Source of the DNA: Streptomyces sp. TRM68416
GTDB lineage: Bacteria; Actinomycetota; Actinomycetes; Streptomycetales; Streptomycetaceae
Reading direction: 5' to 3'
Length of the DNA stretch: 64,000 bases
Assembly (NCBI RefSeq): GCF_014596915.1
Contig: NZ_JACVWU010000002.1
Coordinates: 124,001 to 188,000, forward strand
The notes below the pieces were generated by a model. That model was not told the DNA's origin. It did no database searches and saw only the letters and a list, made by a program, of their open reading frames with translations. How positions within the stretch are numbered: the stretch's first letter is position 1; the number at the start of each line of letters is the position of its first letter. The position numbers and the translations under genes are program-made. Below, one piece after another: positions 12,131-24,077 of the stretch.

Positions 12131-12480
12131 CAGTGGTCCTCATTCCGGTTGTACGAGTACGTCGTGCTGTCGATGACGTACGTCTTCGGCTTGTTGCGGT
12201 TCTCGATCGCGGCGTGGCGCCGCGGCGCGGGGAGTTCGGGGTCCGCGTTGAGGCCCAACGCGTCCTCCAGCTCGGCCTCCCGCCGGGCCATGTTGTCGCG
12301 GACGTCGAGGGCGAAGCCCACGGCCCGGTCCTTGAGGCGGTGGCCCGCGTCGAGCGCCTTGTTCGTCGCGGTGACGGCGAGGTGCTCGGGGGTCAGCTGC
12401 TTCAGCTTGCGGTTGACTTTGGTGGTGGCCCACACACCGGCGGCGACGCCCGTGGTGAACCAGAAGGTACGGCGGAACAT
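12130..12480 (-). CDS. Small membrane protein (DUF6167-like)
   Basis: A 116-residue protein with one N-terminal hydrophobic span (about 3-22: [18 protein letters not shown]) and a charged, probably cytosolic remainder with a helical central part. It matches what I remember as DUF6167, found next to alaS in streptomycetes. The stop overlaps the alaS start by one base, and the upstream DUF948 gene ends 9 bp before its start. No enzymatic motif is seen; function unknown. Confidence 0.85.
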   Translation of the reverse strand: MFRRTFWFTTGVAAGVWATTKVNRKLKQLTPEHLAVTATNKALDAGHRLKDRAVGFALDVRDNMARREAELEDALGLNADPELPAPRRHAAIENRNKPKTYVIDSTTYSYNRNEDH

Positions 12481-12489
12481 CGCCTGGTC

Positions 12490-12930
12490 TCAGCCCTTCT
12501 TCCGCTTGTCCCGCCGTGCGGCCGGAACCGTGCGGCCCACGATGACGGTACGCCGGGGTGTCGTCCTCGCGGGCGCTTCGTCGTCCTTGCGGCCGGAGAT
12601 GGCCCGGCGCACGCCGTAGCCGAAGGCCGCGACCTTGACCAGGGGGCCGCCGAAGGTGGAGGCCACGGTGGTGGACAGGGCGGAGGCGTTGGAGGTGACC
12701 TCCTGGACGTCCGAGGCGATCGCGTCGACCCGGTCGATCTGGGTCTGCGCCGAGCGCACCGCGGAGGAGGCGTCCGCCAAGAGCGGTACGGCCTGGTCGG
12801 TCACGTCCGCGACCAGCTTGGTGGTCGCCCTGAGCGTCTGGGCCAGCCTCGCGAGAGCCACCGCGAGGAAGGAGACCAGGATCGCCCAGAAGACGGCCAC
12901 CAGCATCCCGGCAACCTCGCCTCCGGACAC
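12490..12930 (-). CDS. DUF948-family membrane protein
   Basis: A 146-residue protein with an N-terminal span (about 8-30) followed by a Thr/Ala/Asp-rich helical segment (about 35-100) like that of DUF948 proteins, and a basic C-terminus. I chose the GTG at 12930 (VSGGEVAG) because the hydrophobic segment then begins at the N-terminus, as in relatives. An AGGGAG sits 12 nt upstream, slightly long, and a second GTG at 12939 is possible. It is the first gene of the unit leading into alaS. Function unknown. Confidence 0.85.
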   Translation of the reverse strand: MSGGEVAGMLVAVFWAILVSFLAVALARLAQTLRATTKLVADVTDQAVPLLADASSAVRSAQTQIDRVDAIASDVQEVTSNASALSTTVASTFGGPLVKVAAFGYGVRRAISGRKDDEAPARTTPRRTVIVGRTVPAARRDKRKKG

Positions 12931-13059
12931 TGTGTGCACCCGCTCCCTGAAACGTGCAGTCAACTTCGGAACCTGAAGAAAACAGTAGGCCGAGCCTATC
13001 GCGCCGGGGGTGCGGCTCCGAACCGGATTACCGCCCCGCGCGGGCACCGGAATGCGGCA

Positions 13060-13102
13060 GCCCGCCGCCTCGCCCGCCCGGAAGGGCGGGGAGGCGGCGG
13101 GC
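13060..13102. terminator. Hairpin terminator downstream of rpsD
   Basis: The arms 13060-13079 and 13084-13102 pair over about 18 bp with a one-base bulge (CCCGCCGCCTC against GAGGCGGCGGG at the base). It lies about 35 nt past the rpsD stop and separates rpsD from the DUF948-alaS unit. Confidence 0.75.
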
Positions 13103-13135
13103 CGGGGCGCGGAGGGTGCTACGACCGCTGAAGGA

Positions 13136-13750
13136 TCAACGGGCGTAGTACTCGACGACGAGCTGCTCGTCGCAGATCACCGGGATCTCCTTGCGGTTCG
13201 GCTCACGGTCCAGGCGGAACGCCAGGGCCTTGAGGTTCACCTGGAGGTAGCGCGGGGTCTCGCCCTCGGGGGCGAAGCCGCCCTCACGGGCGATCGAGAA
13301 GAGGGTCTTCTCGCGGCTGCGCTCGCGGACCATCACGACGTCGTCGGGACGGACGCGGAACGACGGCTTGTCGACCTTCTGGCCGTTGACCTCGATGTGG
13401 CCGTGCACGACCATCTGACGGGCCTGGTAGATGGTGCGGGCGATGCCCGAACGCAGCACCAGGGCGTCGAGGCGACGCTCGAGCTCGATGATCAGGGCCT
13501 CACCGGTCTTGCCCTGGACCTTGGAGGCACGCTCGTAGGCGCGGACGAGCTGGCGCTCGGACACGTCGTACTGCGCACGCAGACGCTGCTTCTCCAGCAG
13601 ACGGACCTTGTAGTCCGAGTTCTGCTTGCGGCCGCGGCCGTGCTCACCCGGCGGGTAGGGACGGGCCTCGAAGTACTTGACGGCCTTCGGGGTCAGCGCG
13701 ATGCCGAGGGCACGCGACTTCTTGACCTTGGGGCGGGACTGGTTCGCCAC
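13136..13750 (-). CDS. rpsD: 30S ribosomal protein S4
   Basis: Primary 16S rRNA-binding protein that nucleates 30S body assembly. The 204-residue length is normal. The S4 RNA-binding domain covers about 92-155 ([23 protein letters not shown]). The N-terminal region ([16 protein letters not shown]) lacks the four zinc-binding cysteines found in some S4 proteins, so this is the zinc-independent type. It stands alone here rather than in the alpha operon with rpsM, rpsK and rpoA, and has a leader of more than 250 nt. Confidence 0.98.
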   Translation of the reverse strand: MANQSRPKVKKSRALGIALTPKAVKYFEARPYPPGEHGRGRKQNSDYKVRLLEKQRLRAQYDVSERQLVRAYERASKVQGKTGEALIIELERRLDALVLRSGIARTIYQARQMVVHGHIEVNGQKVDKPSFRVRPDDVVMVRERSREKTLFSIAREGGFAPEGETPRYLQVNLKALAFRLDREPNRKEIPVICDEQLVVEYYAR

Positions 13751-14036
13751 AATCTCTCATTTCCTGGTTTCGGCTTGTCAGGGTTGTGGGAGGTCGCATC
13801 CGCAGCCGGGGAAACCCGCCTCGGTCCCGAGGGACCTCGGTGGGCAGCCGCTCCCTGGTCTGGGCACATACGTGCAGCACGCGAGTGGCCCACCGACCGG
13901 TCCCGTCCTGCGACGAGTGGTGGTGGGCTGCCCGCGACACCTGTCGAACGGTGCGCGACGCTCCTGGGACCCACTGGGGGCCCCGGCTGACCGTCCCGTT
14001 CTGACTGCACGGGACACAGCACTTCGAGGGATTCTA
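13751..14036 (-). promoter_or_regulatory. Long structured leader of rpsD with mutually exclusive stems
   Basis: This 294-bp gap holds no credible gene. A TAGAAT -10-like hexamer reads on the minus strand at 14036-14031, implying a leader of about 270 nt; the -35 match is poor. In RNA order, segment A (13933-13922, GGGCAGCCCACC), segment B (13898-13887, GGTCGGTGGGCC) and segment C (13849-13839, GGCTGCCCACC) can pair A-B, B-C or A-C. A further palindrome (GGTCCC/GGGACC, 13823-13836) lies next to C. Competing stems upstream of a ribosomal protein gene suggest autoregulation, but this is inference. Confidence 0.45.
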
Positions 14037-14044
14037 CAGGGCGG

Positions 14045-15400
14045 TCAGGGCCGTCTGCGACCGAGGTGCTTGCGGGTCCACTCCACGGCGTCCGCGTACC
14101 GCGCCTCGGCGCCGTGCCGGGACGGCTCGTAGTACTCGCGGTCCTTGATCGCGTCCGGGGCGTACTGCTGCTCGGCGATGCCCTCGGCCAGGTCGTGCGG
14201 GTACACGTACCCCTGCGCGTGCCCGAGCTTGGCGGCGCCCTTGTAGTGCCCGTCGCGCAGGTGCGCCGGCACGGGCCCGGCCAGCCCTTTGCGTACGTCC
14301 TCCATGGCGGCGCCGATCGCGGTGGTGGCGGAGTTGGACTTCGGGGCCAGGGCGAGGGCGATGGTGGCGTGGCTGAGGGTGAGGGCGGCCTCGGGGAAGC
14401 CGATCATGGCGACGGCCTGGGCGGCGGCGACCGCGATGGGCAGGGCGTTCGGATCGGCCAGGCCGATGTCCTCGCTGGCGGAGATCATCAGGCGGCGGGC
14501 GATGAAGCGGGGGTCCTCGCCGGCCTCGATCATCCGGGCCAGGTAGTGCAGGGCGGCGTCGACGTCGGAGCCGCGGATGGACTTGATGAGGGCGCTGGCC
14601 ACGTCGTAGTGCTGGTCGCCGTCGCGGTCGTACTTCACGGCGGCCCGGTCGACCGTCTCCTCCAGCGTCTGCAGGCCTATCTCCCGCTCGCCCTTGTCGA
14701 GGGCGGCCCCGGCTGCGGCCTCCAGGGCGGTCAGGGCGCGTCGGGCGTCGCCGCCCGCGATGCGCAGCAGGTGGTCCTCGGTGTCCTCGGCGAGGGTGAC
14801 GGAGCCCTTGAGGCCGCGCTCGTCGGTCAGCGCGCGCCGGAGCAGGCCGCGCAGGTCGTCGTCGGTGAGGGGTTCGAGGGTCAGCAGCAGGGAGCGGGAG
14901 AGGAGGGGGGAGATGACGGAGAAGTACGGGTTCTCCGTCGTCGCCGCGATGAGCGTGACCCAGCGGTTCTCGACGGCGGGGAGCAGGGAGTCCTGCTGGG
15001 CCTTGCTGAAGCGGTGGATCTCGTCGAGGAAGAGGACGGTCTCCTTGCCGTAGCCGCCGGTGGCGCGGCGGGCGCCCTCGATGACCGCGCGGACCTCCTT
15101 GACGCCGGCGGTGATCGCGGACAGCTCCACGAAGCGCTTGTTGGTGGCCTTGGAGACGACGTACGCCAGGGTGGTCTTGCCGGTGCCGGGCGGGCCCCAC
15201 AGGATCACCGAGGAGGGGCCGGCGGGGCCGCCGCCGGAGGCGCCGACGAGTCTGCGCAGGGGTGAGCCCGGCTTGAGCAGGTGCTGCTGGCCCACCACCT
15301 CGTCGAGGGTGCGCGGGCGCATCCGTACGGCCAGGGGGCTGGCGGTCGGGTCCTTCTCCTGGCGGTCTTCCGCTGCGGCGGTGAACAGGTCGGGCTCCAC
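14045..15400 (-). CDS. rarA: Replication-associated recombination protein A (RarA/MgsA)
   Basis: A 451-residue clamp-loader-like AAA+ ATPase acting at stalled forks. Walker A is [10 protein letters not shown] near residue 70, Walker B is [10 protein letters not shown] near 120, and a sensor stretch [11 protein letters not shown]-like (LIAATTENP) follows. The C-terminal MgsA-type tetramerisation domain contains [18 protein letters not shown]. The start at 15400 ([17 protein letters not shown]) gives the short basic linker typical of the actinobacterial form. Upstream of rpsD on the same strand, but with its own spacing. Confidence 0.95.
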   Translation of the reverse strand: MEPDLFTAAAEDRQEKDPTASPLAVRMRPRTLDEVVGQQHLLKPGSPLRRLVGASGGGPAGPSSVILWGPPGTGKTTLAYVVSKATNKRFVELSAITAGVKEVRAVIEGARRATGGYGKETVLFLDEIHRFSKAQQDSLLPAVENRWVTLIAATTENPYFSVISPLLSRSLLLTLEPLTDDDLRGLLRRALTDERGLKGSVTLAEDTEDHLLRIAGGDARRALTALEAAAGAALDKGEREIGLQTLEETVDRAAVKYDRDGDQHYDVASALIKSIRGSDVDAALHYLARMIEAGEDPRFIARRLMISASEDIGLADPNALPIAVAAAQAVAMIGFPEAALTLSHATIALALAPKSNSATTAIGAAMEDVRKGLAGPVPAHLRDGHYKGAAKLGHAQGYVYPHDLAEGIAEQQYAPDAIKDREYYEPSRHGAEARYADAVEWTRKHLGRRRP

Positions 15401-15443
15401 GCTGAAACCCTAAATCACCGCACTGACAATCCCGTCCGGACCG

Positions 15444-16100
15444 TCAGCCGGTCCAGAAGTCCCACCAGCGGGTCATGATCAGGATGCCGATGACGCCGAT
15501 GTGCAGCACCGGCAGCACCCAGGTGAACTCGCTGAAGAAGCCCTTCAGCCAGCGCGGGCCGGGAAGGAAGCCCTGACGCACGTTGAACGAGGTCACGTAC
15601 CAGAACATGATGATCGTCGCGACCCAGGCGAGGGAGCACCACAGGCACAGGGCGCCGATGCGGTACAGCGACTGGAACGTCAGCCAGGCGCAGAAGCTCA
15701 CGCCGAAGAGCGTGCCGGCGTTGAAGGTGAGCCAGTACCAGCGCGGGAAGCGGGCGCGGGCGAGCAGGCTCACGCCGACGCAGATGACGATGCCGTAGGC
15801 GACGAGGCCGAGCATCGGGTTGGGGAAGCCGAAGACCGAGGCCTGGTCGCTCTCCATGACGCTGCCGCAGGAGACGACGGGGTTCAGGCTGCAGCCGGGG
15901 ACGAAGGTCTTGCCCTCGACCTTGGCTTCGAGGAGCTTGAACTTGTCGATCGTGATGACCCACGCGGCGAGCAGTCCGGCCGCGCCCGTGATCACCAGCA
16001 TCAGCGCGAACGCGCGGCTGCCGCCCACCGTGCGCGGCGCCTCGGCGGCGCGCTCCGGCTCCGGCTCGGTGGAGACGTCTTTGACTGTCGTCTTGCTCAT
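15444..16100 (-). CDS. Vitamin K epoxide reductase family membrane protein
   Basis: A 218-residue polytopic protein with a cytosolic N-terminus (about 1-35), five or so membrane spans, the loop cysteine pair CSLNPVVSC, and the redox-active CxxC in LCLWCSLAW. Bacterial VKOR homologues reoxidise DsbA-like proteins using quinones, so this may support disulphide formation in secreted proteins; a DsbA-like protein is encoded at 60.8 kb. I chose the ATG at 16100 (MSKTTVKDV) because upstream codons lack the expected character. The neighbours hisS and rarA do not specify a role. Confidence 0.92.
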   Translation of the reverse strand: MSKTTVKDVSTEPEPERAAEAPRTVGGSRAFALMLVITGAAGLLAAWVITIDKFKLLEAKVEGKTFVPGCSLNPVVSCGSVMESDQASVFGFPNPMLGLVAYGIVICVGVSLLARARFPRWYWLTFNAGTLFGVSFCAWLTFQSLYRIGALCLWCSLAWVATIIMFWYVTSFNVRQGFLPGPRWLKGFFSEFTWVLPVLHIGVIGILIMTRWWDFWTG

Positions 16101-16223
16101 CACGCCGATTCCGTCACTTGAGAGTTGGACCTTCTCCGGACACGGGTCATTGTGCCGCAGACGGGTGCGTGCCCACCGTTCACTGGAGATAAGGAAACTC
16201 TTGCGAGGGACGGGTTCCGGACA

Positions 16224-16253
16224 ACGGGGCCCCGCCCTGCGGCGAAGCCCCGT
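16224..16253. terminator. Weak hairpin downstream of hisS
   Basis: ACGGGGC at 16224-16230 pairs with GCCCCGT at 16247-16253 around a GC-rich 16-nt loop, 6 nt past the hisS stop. Short but well placed. Confidence 0.4.
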
Positions 16254-16258
16254 CACCC

Positions 16259-17521
16259 TCAGCCCAGACGGGCCTCCAGCTCGGCGACGATCTCGTTCAC
16301 GCCGATCGCCGTCTGCTCGCCCGACTCCATGTCCTTGAGCTGGACGACGCCTTCGGCGAGGTCTCGCTCGCCCAGCACGAGGGCATAGCGTGCGCCGGAG
16401 CGGTTGGCCGCCTTCATCGCGGCCTTGAGGCCCTTGCCGCCGTACGAGAAGTCCGCGGCGATGCCGACCTTGCGCAGTTCGGTGACCTTCGCGAACAGTA
16501 CGCGGCGGGCCTCCTCGCCGAGCGGGACGGCGAAGACGCTGGTCGTGGAGGGGAGTTGGAGTTCGACGCCCTCCGCCTCCAGGGCGAGGACCGTGCGGTC
16601 GACGCCGAGGGCCCAGCCGACGGACGGCAGCGCGGGACCGCCGATCATCTCGGACAGGCCGTCGTAGCGGCCGCCGCCGCCCACCGCGGACTGGGAGCCC
16701 AGACCGTCGTGGACGAACTCGAACGTCGTCCGGGTGTAGTAGTCCAGGCCGCGGACCAGCTTGGGGTCGTCCTCGAAGGCGACGCCGGCGGCCGTGATCA
16801 GTTCGCGGACCTCCTCGTGGTACGCCTTGCAGGCGTCGCAGAGGTAGTCGCGCAGCAGCGGGGCGCCGGTGAGCTGCTTCTGGACCGCCTCGCGCTTGTC
16901 GTCCAGGACGCGCAGCGGGTTGATCTCCGCGCGGCGCAGGGTGTCCTCGTCGAGGTCGAGGCCGCGCAGGAAGTCCTGGAGGGCGGCCCGGTAGACCGGA
17001 CGGCACTCCTTGTCGCCCAGGCTGTTGAGCAGGATGCGGAAGTTGCTGAGGCCCAGGGAGCGGTACGCCTGGTCGGCCAGGATGATCAGCTCGGCGTCCA
17101 GCGCGGGGTCCTCGGCGCCGATCGCCTCGGCGCCGACCTGGGAGAAGTGGCGGTAGCGGCCCTTCTGGGGGCGCTCGTAGCGGTAGTACGAGCCGGAGTA
17201 CCAGAGCTTGACGGGGAGGTTGCCCGCCTTGTGCAGGTTGGCCTCGAGGGCGGCGCGCAGCACGGAGGCCGTGCCCTCGGGGCGCAGGGCGAGCCGGTCG
17301 CCGCCCTTGGTCTCGAAGGCGTACATCTCCTTGGTGACGATGTCGGTGGACTCGCCGACTCCGCGCGCGAACAGCTCGACGTTCTCGAAGCCGGGGGTCT
17401 CGATGTAGCCGTAGCCGGAGTTGCGCAGCGGGGCCGCGATCGCCTCGCGGACGGCCAGGTAGGTGGCGCTGTCCGGCGGGATCAGGTCGTAGGTGCCCTT
17501 GGGGGCCTTGAAGGTGCTCAC
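16259..17521 (-). CDS. hisS: Histidyl-tRNA synthetase
   Basis: Class II synthetase of 420 residues. The GTG at 17521 gives [16 protein letters not shown], the conserved N-terminus. Motif 2 ([20 protein letters not shown] region), the histidine-specific RGLDYYTRT and the motif 3-like GGGRYDGL are all present, followed by the anticodon-binding domain. The frame continues upstream to 17728, but that part overlaps the hydrolase gene in another frame. It lies 13 bp downstream of the hydrolase gene, so the two are probably co-transcribed. Confidence 0.97.
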   Translation of the reverse strand: MSTFKAPKGTYDLIPPDSATYLAVREAIAAPLRNSGYGYIETPGFENVELFARGVGESTDIVTKEMYAFETKGGDRLALRPEGTASVLRAALEANLHKAGNLPVKLWYSGSYYRYERPQKGRYRHFSQVGAEAIGAEDPALDAELIILADQAYRSLGLSNFRILLNSLGDKECRPVYRAALQDFLRGLDLDEDTLRRAEINPLRVLDDKREAVQKQLTGAPLLRDYLCDACKAYHEEVRELITAAGVAFEDDPKLVRGLDYYTRTTFEFVHDGLGSQSAVGGGGRYDGLSEMIGGPALPSVGWALGVDRTVLALEAEGVELQLPSTTSVFAVPLGEEARRVLFAKVTELRKVGIAADFSYGGKGLKAAMKAANRSGARYALVLGERDLAEGVVQLKDMESGEQTAIGVNEIVAELEARLG

Positions 17522-17534
17522 GGAAGGTCTTTCG

Positions 17535-18254
17535 TCACATTCCTCGTCGGGGAGCCTGCTGGGGTGCGCCGCGACCTTGGCGGTCTGCGGCCACTTGCCG
17601 CAGATACGGGTTGGTGGCGCGCTCCTGGCCGATGGTCGTCTGGGGGCCGTGGCCGGACAGCACCACGGTCGAGTCGTCGAGCGGCAGGCACACGCGGGCC
17701 AGCGAGTCGAGGATCTCGGCCATGTCACCGCCGGGCAGGTCGGTGCGTCCGATGGAGCCGGCGAACAGCAGGTCGCCCGAGAACAGGATCGGCGGGATGT
17801 CCGCCGCCTCGGGCAGGCCGAAGGTCACCGACCCCTTGGTATGGCCCGGGGCGTGGGCGACGGACAGCTCCAGGCCCGCCAGCTCCAGCTTCGCGCCGTC
17901 GGTCAGCTCCTTGACGTCGTCGGGCTCCCCCACGGTCAGCTCGCCCATCAGCGGCATGCCGATGGAACGGCCGAGCGCCTTCTCGGGGTCGCTCATCATG
18001 TACCGGTCCTCGGGGTGGATCCAGGCCGGTACGTCGTGCGCGCCGCACACGGGGACGACCGAGGCCACGTGGTCGAGGTGGCCGTGGGTGAGGACGACGG
18101 CGACGGGCTTGAGGCGATGCTTTCGGATCGCTTCCTCGACACCTTCGGCGGCCTGGTGGCCGGGGTCGATGATCACGCACTCCTCACCGGCGGCGGGGGC
18201 GACGAGATAACAGTTCGTCCCCCAGGCCCCGGCGGGGAACCCGGCAATGAGCAC
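17535..18254 (-). CDS. Metallo-beta-lactamase-fold hydrolase (glyoxalase II-like)
   Basis: A 239-residue MBL-fold protein with the metal motif THGHLDHVA near residue 60-68, a later GHTKGSVTF histidine, an aspartate in [10 protein letters not shown], and a SGHGPQTT histidine. These are the ligands of hydroxyacylglutathione hydrolase-type enzymes. Actinomycetes lack glutathione, so a mycothiol thioester or another thioester is a likely substrate, which is inference. The GTG at 18254 is supported by GAAGGA five nucleotides upstream. It precedes hisS, an arrangement also seen in mycobacteria from memory. Confidence 0.92.
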   Translation of the reverse strand: MLIAGFPAGAWGTNCYLVAPAAGEECVIIDPGHQAAEGVEEAIRKHRLKPVAVVLTHGHLDHVASVVPVCGAHDVPAWIHPEDRYMMSDPEKALGRSIGMPLMGELTVGEPDDVKELTDGAKLELAGLELSVAHAPGHTKGSVTFGLPEAADIPPILFSGDLLFAGSIGRTDLPGGDMAEILDSLARVCLPLDDSTVVLSGHGPQTTIGQERATNPYLRQVAADRQGRGAPQQAPRRGM

Positions 18255-18435
18255 GATCGTCCTTCGTTGTGTCGGTTCGGGTGGCAAGTTCGGTGGGCTG
18301 CGCCTTGCGGTCAGAGCCTACCGGCGCTGCCGATTCCACAGCGAACCCATATACGGTACGGGGCACACGCAGACGGTCGACCCGAAGGACGCACGCGTAC
18401 CGGTCGACGTACGAGACGCATGAGGAGACAACCCC

Positions 18436-19284
18436 GTGGTCAGCCAGGAACAGCGGCGGCGTCAGCTCGCCCGGGAGAAGTTCTTGCGGCAGCAGCAGCG
18501 GCGCACGGACGCGCGGCGCAAGGCCCGCACGCGCAACGCGGTGATCGCGTCGACGGTCGGCGTCGTCCTCATCGGCAGCCTCGGGCTGTACACGGCCGGC
18601 GCCTTCGAAGGGGACGACGGCAAGGCGAACGCCGGCGCGGAGGTCACGCCGAGCACCACGCCGACCAGCAAGGTGCCGGACCCGTGCGAGAAGCCCGCCA
18701 AGGGCAAGGTCGAGACCATGAGCTGGAAGAAGGAGCCGGCCATGACCATCGACAAGTCGGCGGACTACACGATGGAGCTGGAGACCACCTGCGGTGACAT
18801 CGACATCGCGCTGAAGGCCGAGGCGGCGCCGCGCACGGTCAACTCGTTCAACTTCCTCGCCGGCAAGGGCTACTTCGACCACACCAAGTGCCACCGGCTG
18901 GTCGACGGCGGCATCTTCGTGCTGCAGTGCGGGGACCCGACGGCCTCCGGCAGCGGCGGCCCCGGGTACACGATTCCGGACGAGAACCTCAAGGACAAGT
19001 CCCTCAAGGGCGACGTCTACCCGGCGGGCACGGTGGCGATGGCCAACCAGTACAACGCGCAGACCGGAGAGGGCCGCGACTCGGGCGGCAGCCAGTTCTT
19101 CCTGGTCTACCAGGACAGTCCGCTGCCGCCGAACTACACGCCGTTCGGCACGGTGTCGGAGTCGGGCATGAAGGTGCTCAAGAAGCTGGCCGCCGCGGGA
19201 GCGCAGGCCGCGGACCCCGCAACGGGCAACACGGCACCGAACGCGACCGTGGTGATCAACAAGGCGACCGTCACCAAATCCTGA
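18436..19284 (+). CDS. Membrane-anchored cyclophilin-type peptidyl-prolyl isomerase
   Basis: A 282-residue protein with a very basic cytosolic N-terminus (RRRQLAREKF and on), one span at about 36-57 (VIASTVGVVLIGSLGLYTAG), a Thr/Ser/Pro linker, and an extracytoplasmic cyclophilin domain from about residue 110 (TCGDIDIALKAEAAPRTVNS; later GGSQFFLVY). It would assist folding of secreted proteins outside the membrane. The GTG at 18436 follows GAGGAGA at about 7 nt spacing. Divergent from the MBL-hisS unit, with 181 bp between them for two promoters. Confidence 0.93.
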   Translation: MVSQEQRRRQLAREKFLRQQQRRTDARRKARTRNAVIASTVGVVLIGSLGLYTAGAFEGDDGKANAGAEVTPSTTPTSKVPDPCEKPAKGKVETMSWKKEPAMTIDKSADYTMELETTCGDIDIALKAEAAPRTVNSFNFLAGKGYFDHTKCHRLVDGGIFVLQCGDPTASGSGGPGYTIPDENLKDKSLKGDVYPAGTVAMANQYNAQTGEGRDSGGSQFFLVYQDSPLPPNYTPFGTVSESGMKVLKKLAAAGAQAADPATGNTAPNATVVINKATVTKS

Positions 19285-19420
19285 CCCCTCAAGTGCGAAA
19301 TTTCGGTCGCGCGGGATGCGGACAGGCAACCCGCCGGTCGCCTATGTTGGCCGTGACGAAACTGTGGACGATGCCCAGGGGCCCCGAGGCCCCTCGCAGG
19401 CATCATGTGGAGGAGGCGCT

Positions 19421-20650
19421 GTGAGCAGCGACCCGTGGGGCCGCGTCGACGAGACGGGGACCGTGTACGTGCGTACGGCCGACGGCGAGCAGGTCGTCGG
19501 TTCCTGGCAGGCAGGCTCCCCCGAGGAGGCGCTGGCCTACTTCGAGCGCAAGTACGAGGGCCTGGTTGTCGAGATCGGCCTCCTCGAGAAGCGAGTGAAG
19601 ACCACCGACCTGTCGGCGAAGGACGCGCAGACGGCGATCGACCACATCCGGGAGCAGGTTGACGCGCATCACGCGGTCGGCGACCTGGCCGCCCTGCGGG
19701 TCCGTCTTGACAAGCTGGTGGAGACCGTCGAGAAGCGGCGCGAGGAGCGCAAGGCCCAGCGGGCCAAGCAGTCCGACGAGGCGCGGCACGCCAAGGAGGC
19801 GCTGGTCGCCGAGGCGGAGGAGCTGGCCCAGTCCGACCAGTGGCGGGCCGCCGGTGAGCGGCTGCGGGCGCTGGTGGACACCTGGAAGGGTCTGCCGCGT
19901 CTGGACCGCAAGTCGGACGACGAGCTGTGGCACCGCTTCTCGCACGCCCGGTCGGCGTTCTCCAAGCGCCGCAAGGCGCACTTCGCGCAGCTGGACGCGC
20001 AGCGCGAGGAGGCCCGCAGGACCAAGGAGCGGCTGGTCGGCGAGGCCGAGGCGCTGTCCGGTTCGACGGACTGGGGTCCGACGGCGGCCCGCTACCGCGA
20101 GCTGATGGCGGAGTGGAAGGCCGCGGGCCGGGCCCAGCGCGAGCACGAGGACGACCTGTGGAACCGCTTCCGCGGCGCGCAGGACGTGTTCTTCGCCGCC
20201 CGCAGCTCGGTCTTCGCCGAGCGGGACGCCGAGCAGGCCGAGAACCTGAAGCTGAAGGAGGAGCTGGCCCAGGAGGCCGAGAAGATCCTCCCGGTCACGG
20301 ACCTGAAGGCGGCGCGTGCCGCGTTCCGTTCGATCAACGAGCGCTGGGAGGCCATCGGCCATGTGCCGCGGGACGCCCGGCCGAAGGTCGAGGGCCGGAT
20401 GCACGCCGTGGAGCGGGCCATCCAGGAGGCCGAGGAGGCCGAGTGGCGCCGGACGAACCCGGAGGCACGCGCGCGTGCCGAGGGTCTGACCGGTCAGCTC
20501 CAGGCCGCCGTGGACAAGCTGCGGGGCCAGATCGAGCAGGCGCGCGCCCAGGGCAACGACGCCAAGGCCGCCAAGCTGGAGCGTGAGCTGGAGGGCCGTC
20601 AGGCGCTGCTGGAGCAGGCACTGAAGGGTCTGCAGGAGTTCGGCGGCTGA
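19421..20650 (+). CDS. DUF349 repeat, coiled-coil protein
   Basis: A 409-residue, highly charged, mostly helical protein with several DUF349 repeats (W-containing units such as WRAAGERLRALVDTWKGL and WGPTAARYRELMAEWKAAGR) and a C-terminal coiled coil (LRGQIEQARAQGNDAKAAKL). No catalytic motif. The GTG at 19421 has an excellent GGAGGAGG site 5 nt upstream, which overrules the longer open frame from 19316. A small GC-rich hairpin (19377-19394) precedes the ribosome site and could end the cyclophilin transcript. Convergent with relA across a strong terminator. Function unknown; conserved next to relA in streptomycetes, from memory. Confidence 0.92.
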   Translation: MSSDPWGRVDETGTVYVRTADGEQVVGSWQAGSPEEALAYFERKYEGLVVEIGLLEKRVKTTDLSAKDAQTAIDHIREQVDAHHAVGDLAALRVRLDKLVETVEKRREERKAQRAKQSDEARHAKEALVAEAEELAQSDQWRAAGERLRALVDTWKGLPRLDRKSDDELWHRFSHARSAFSKRRKAHFAQLDAQREEARRTKERLVGEAEALSGSTDWGPTAARYRELMAEWKAAGRAQREHEDDLWNRFRGAQDVFFAARSSVFAERDAEQAENLKLKEELAQEAEKILPVTDLKAARAAFRSINERWEAIGHVPRDARPKVEGRMHAVERAIQEAEEAEWRRTNPEARARAEGLTGQLQAAVDKLRGQIEQARAQGNDAKAAKLERELEGRQALLEQALKGLQEFGG

Positions 20651-20669
20651 CGTCGGCCACGCGGACATG

Positions 20670-20699
20670 AGAGGGGGCTCCCCGCGGGGAGCCCCCTCT
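20670..20699. terminator. Bidirectional terminator between DUF349 gene and relA
   Basis: A perfect stem of 13-14 bp (AGAGGGGGCTCCCC with its complement) around a tiny loop at 20683-20686, between convergent genes whose stops are at 20650 and 20719. Confidence 0.88.
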
Positions 20700-20718
20700 G
20701 TCGTTGTCGTACGGGCGA

Positions 20719-23250
<2,532 letters not shown>

Positions 23251-23363
23251 GAGGACTCCTCGTGCGCGATCCGGGTCCCCCGGTCAGGCTCCGGAGACCC
23301 CATGGTAGCGATCCTGGGCCGCGGGATCGCCTTCAGGCCGTTGTGAGGGCCTTGTACGGGAGA

Positions 23364-23390
23364 AACGCGGGGGGCTGCCGCCGGATTCCC
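23364..23390 (-). promoter_or_regulatory. SigR-type promoter of relA (GGGAAT-N18-GTT)
   Basis: On the minus strand GGGAAT (23390-23385) is followed after exactly 18 nt by GTT (23366-23364), the published consensus of the disulphide-stress sigma factor SigR. Transcription would start near 23356, giving a leader of about 105 nt to the relA ATG. relA is reported as a SigR target in S. coelicolor, which fits. Confidence 0.8.
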
Positions 23391-23472
23391 GAGGGGGGTG
23401 CGGGGTGGGTGAGACCGTTGTCCGGTGCCCCGCCCGTCGCGGCTGGTAGCGCTGTTCCCCGCGCCCGTGCGT

Positions 23473-23521
23473 GGCACGCGAAACGGCCGCTCCCGTCGCC
23501 GGGGCGGCCGTTTCGTGTGCC
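23473..23521. terminator. Terminator after apt
   Basis: An 18-bp stem with a single G-T wobble (23473-23490 against 23504-23521; core AAACGGCCGC/GCGGCCGTTT) and a 13-nt loop, starting 8 nt past the apt stop. It closes the yajC-secD-secF-apt unit before the relA promoter. Confidence 0.85.
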
Positions 23522-23528
23522 ATGCGGG

Positions 23529-24077
23529 TCAGACCCTGAGCAGCGCTTCCAGCGGGGCGTCCGCGAGGGCCGGCTCCAGTCGGGCGCGGCCGCCCAGGAA
23601 GCCCAGTTCCATCAGGACCGCGAGGCCCGCGACCTCGGCGCCCGCCCGTCGGATCAGCTCGATGGAGGCCTCGGCGGTGCCGCCCGTGGCGAGGACGTCG
23701 TCCACGACGAGCACGCGGTCGCCGCTGGTCAGGTCCTCGGCGTGCACCTCGATCTCCGCCGAGCCGTACTCCAGGTCGTAGGCCTGGCTGAGGGTGGCTC
23801 CGGGGAGCTTGCCCGCCTTGCGTACGGGGATGAAGCCGAGGCCGGCGCGGACGGCGACCGGGGCGCCCAGGATGAAGCCCCGGGCCTCCAGGCCGACGAC
23901 CTTCGTGGCGTTGGTGCGCTCGGCGATGCCGGCGAGGGCGTCGGTGAGCGCGGTGAACGCGGAGGGGTCGGCCAGGAGCGGGGTGATGTCCTTGAACATC
24001 ACGCCCGGCTCCGGGTAGTCCGCCACGTCACGGATGCGGCTGAGCAGCAGCGTCGTGATGTCTGCGAGACCGGTCAT
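23529..24077 (-). CDS. apt: Adenine phosphoribosyltransferase
   Basis: Salvages adenine to AMP with PRPP. The 182-residue product carries the PRPP-binding motif VLVVDDVLATGGT near residue 120 and the family-typical FKDITPLLAD near residue 29. The start overlaps the secF stop by 4 bp (ATGA). The secDF-apt-relA order is widespread in actinobacteria, although the enzyme has no obvious role in secretion. Confidence 0.96.
   Translation of the reverse strand: MTGLADITTLLLSRIRDVADYPEPGVMFKDITPLLADPSAFTALTDALAGIAERTNATKVVGLEARGFILGAPVAVRAGLGFIPVRKAGKLPGATLSQAYDLEYGSAEIEVHAEDLTSGDRVLVVDDVLATGGTAEASIELIRRAGAEVAGLAVLMELGFLGGRARLEPALADAPLEALLRV

Noticed and set aside
9971-12619. 882-aa plus-strand frame opposite alaS
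   Set aside because: Antisense shadow of alaS with skewed Val/Gly/Asp/His composition and no recognisable domain.
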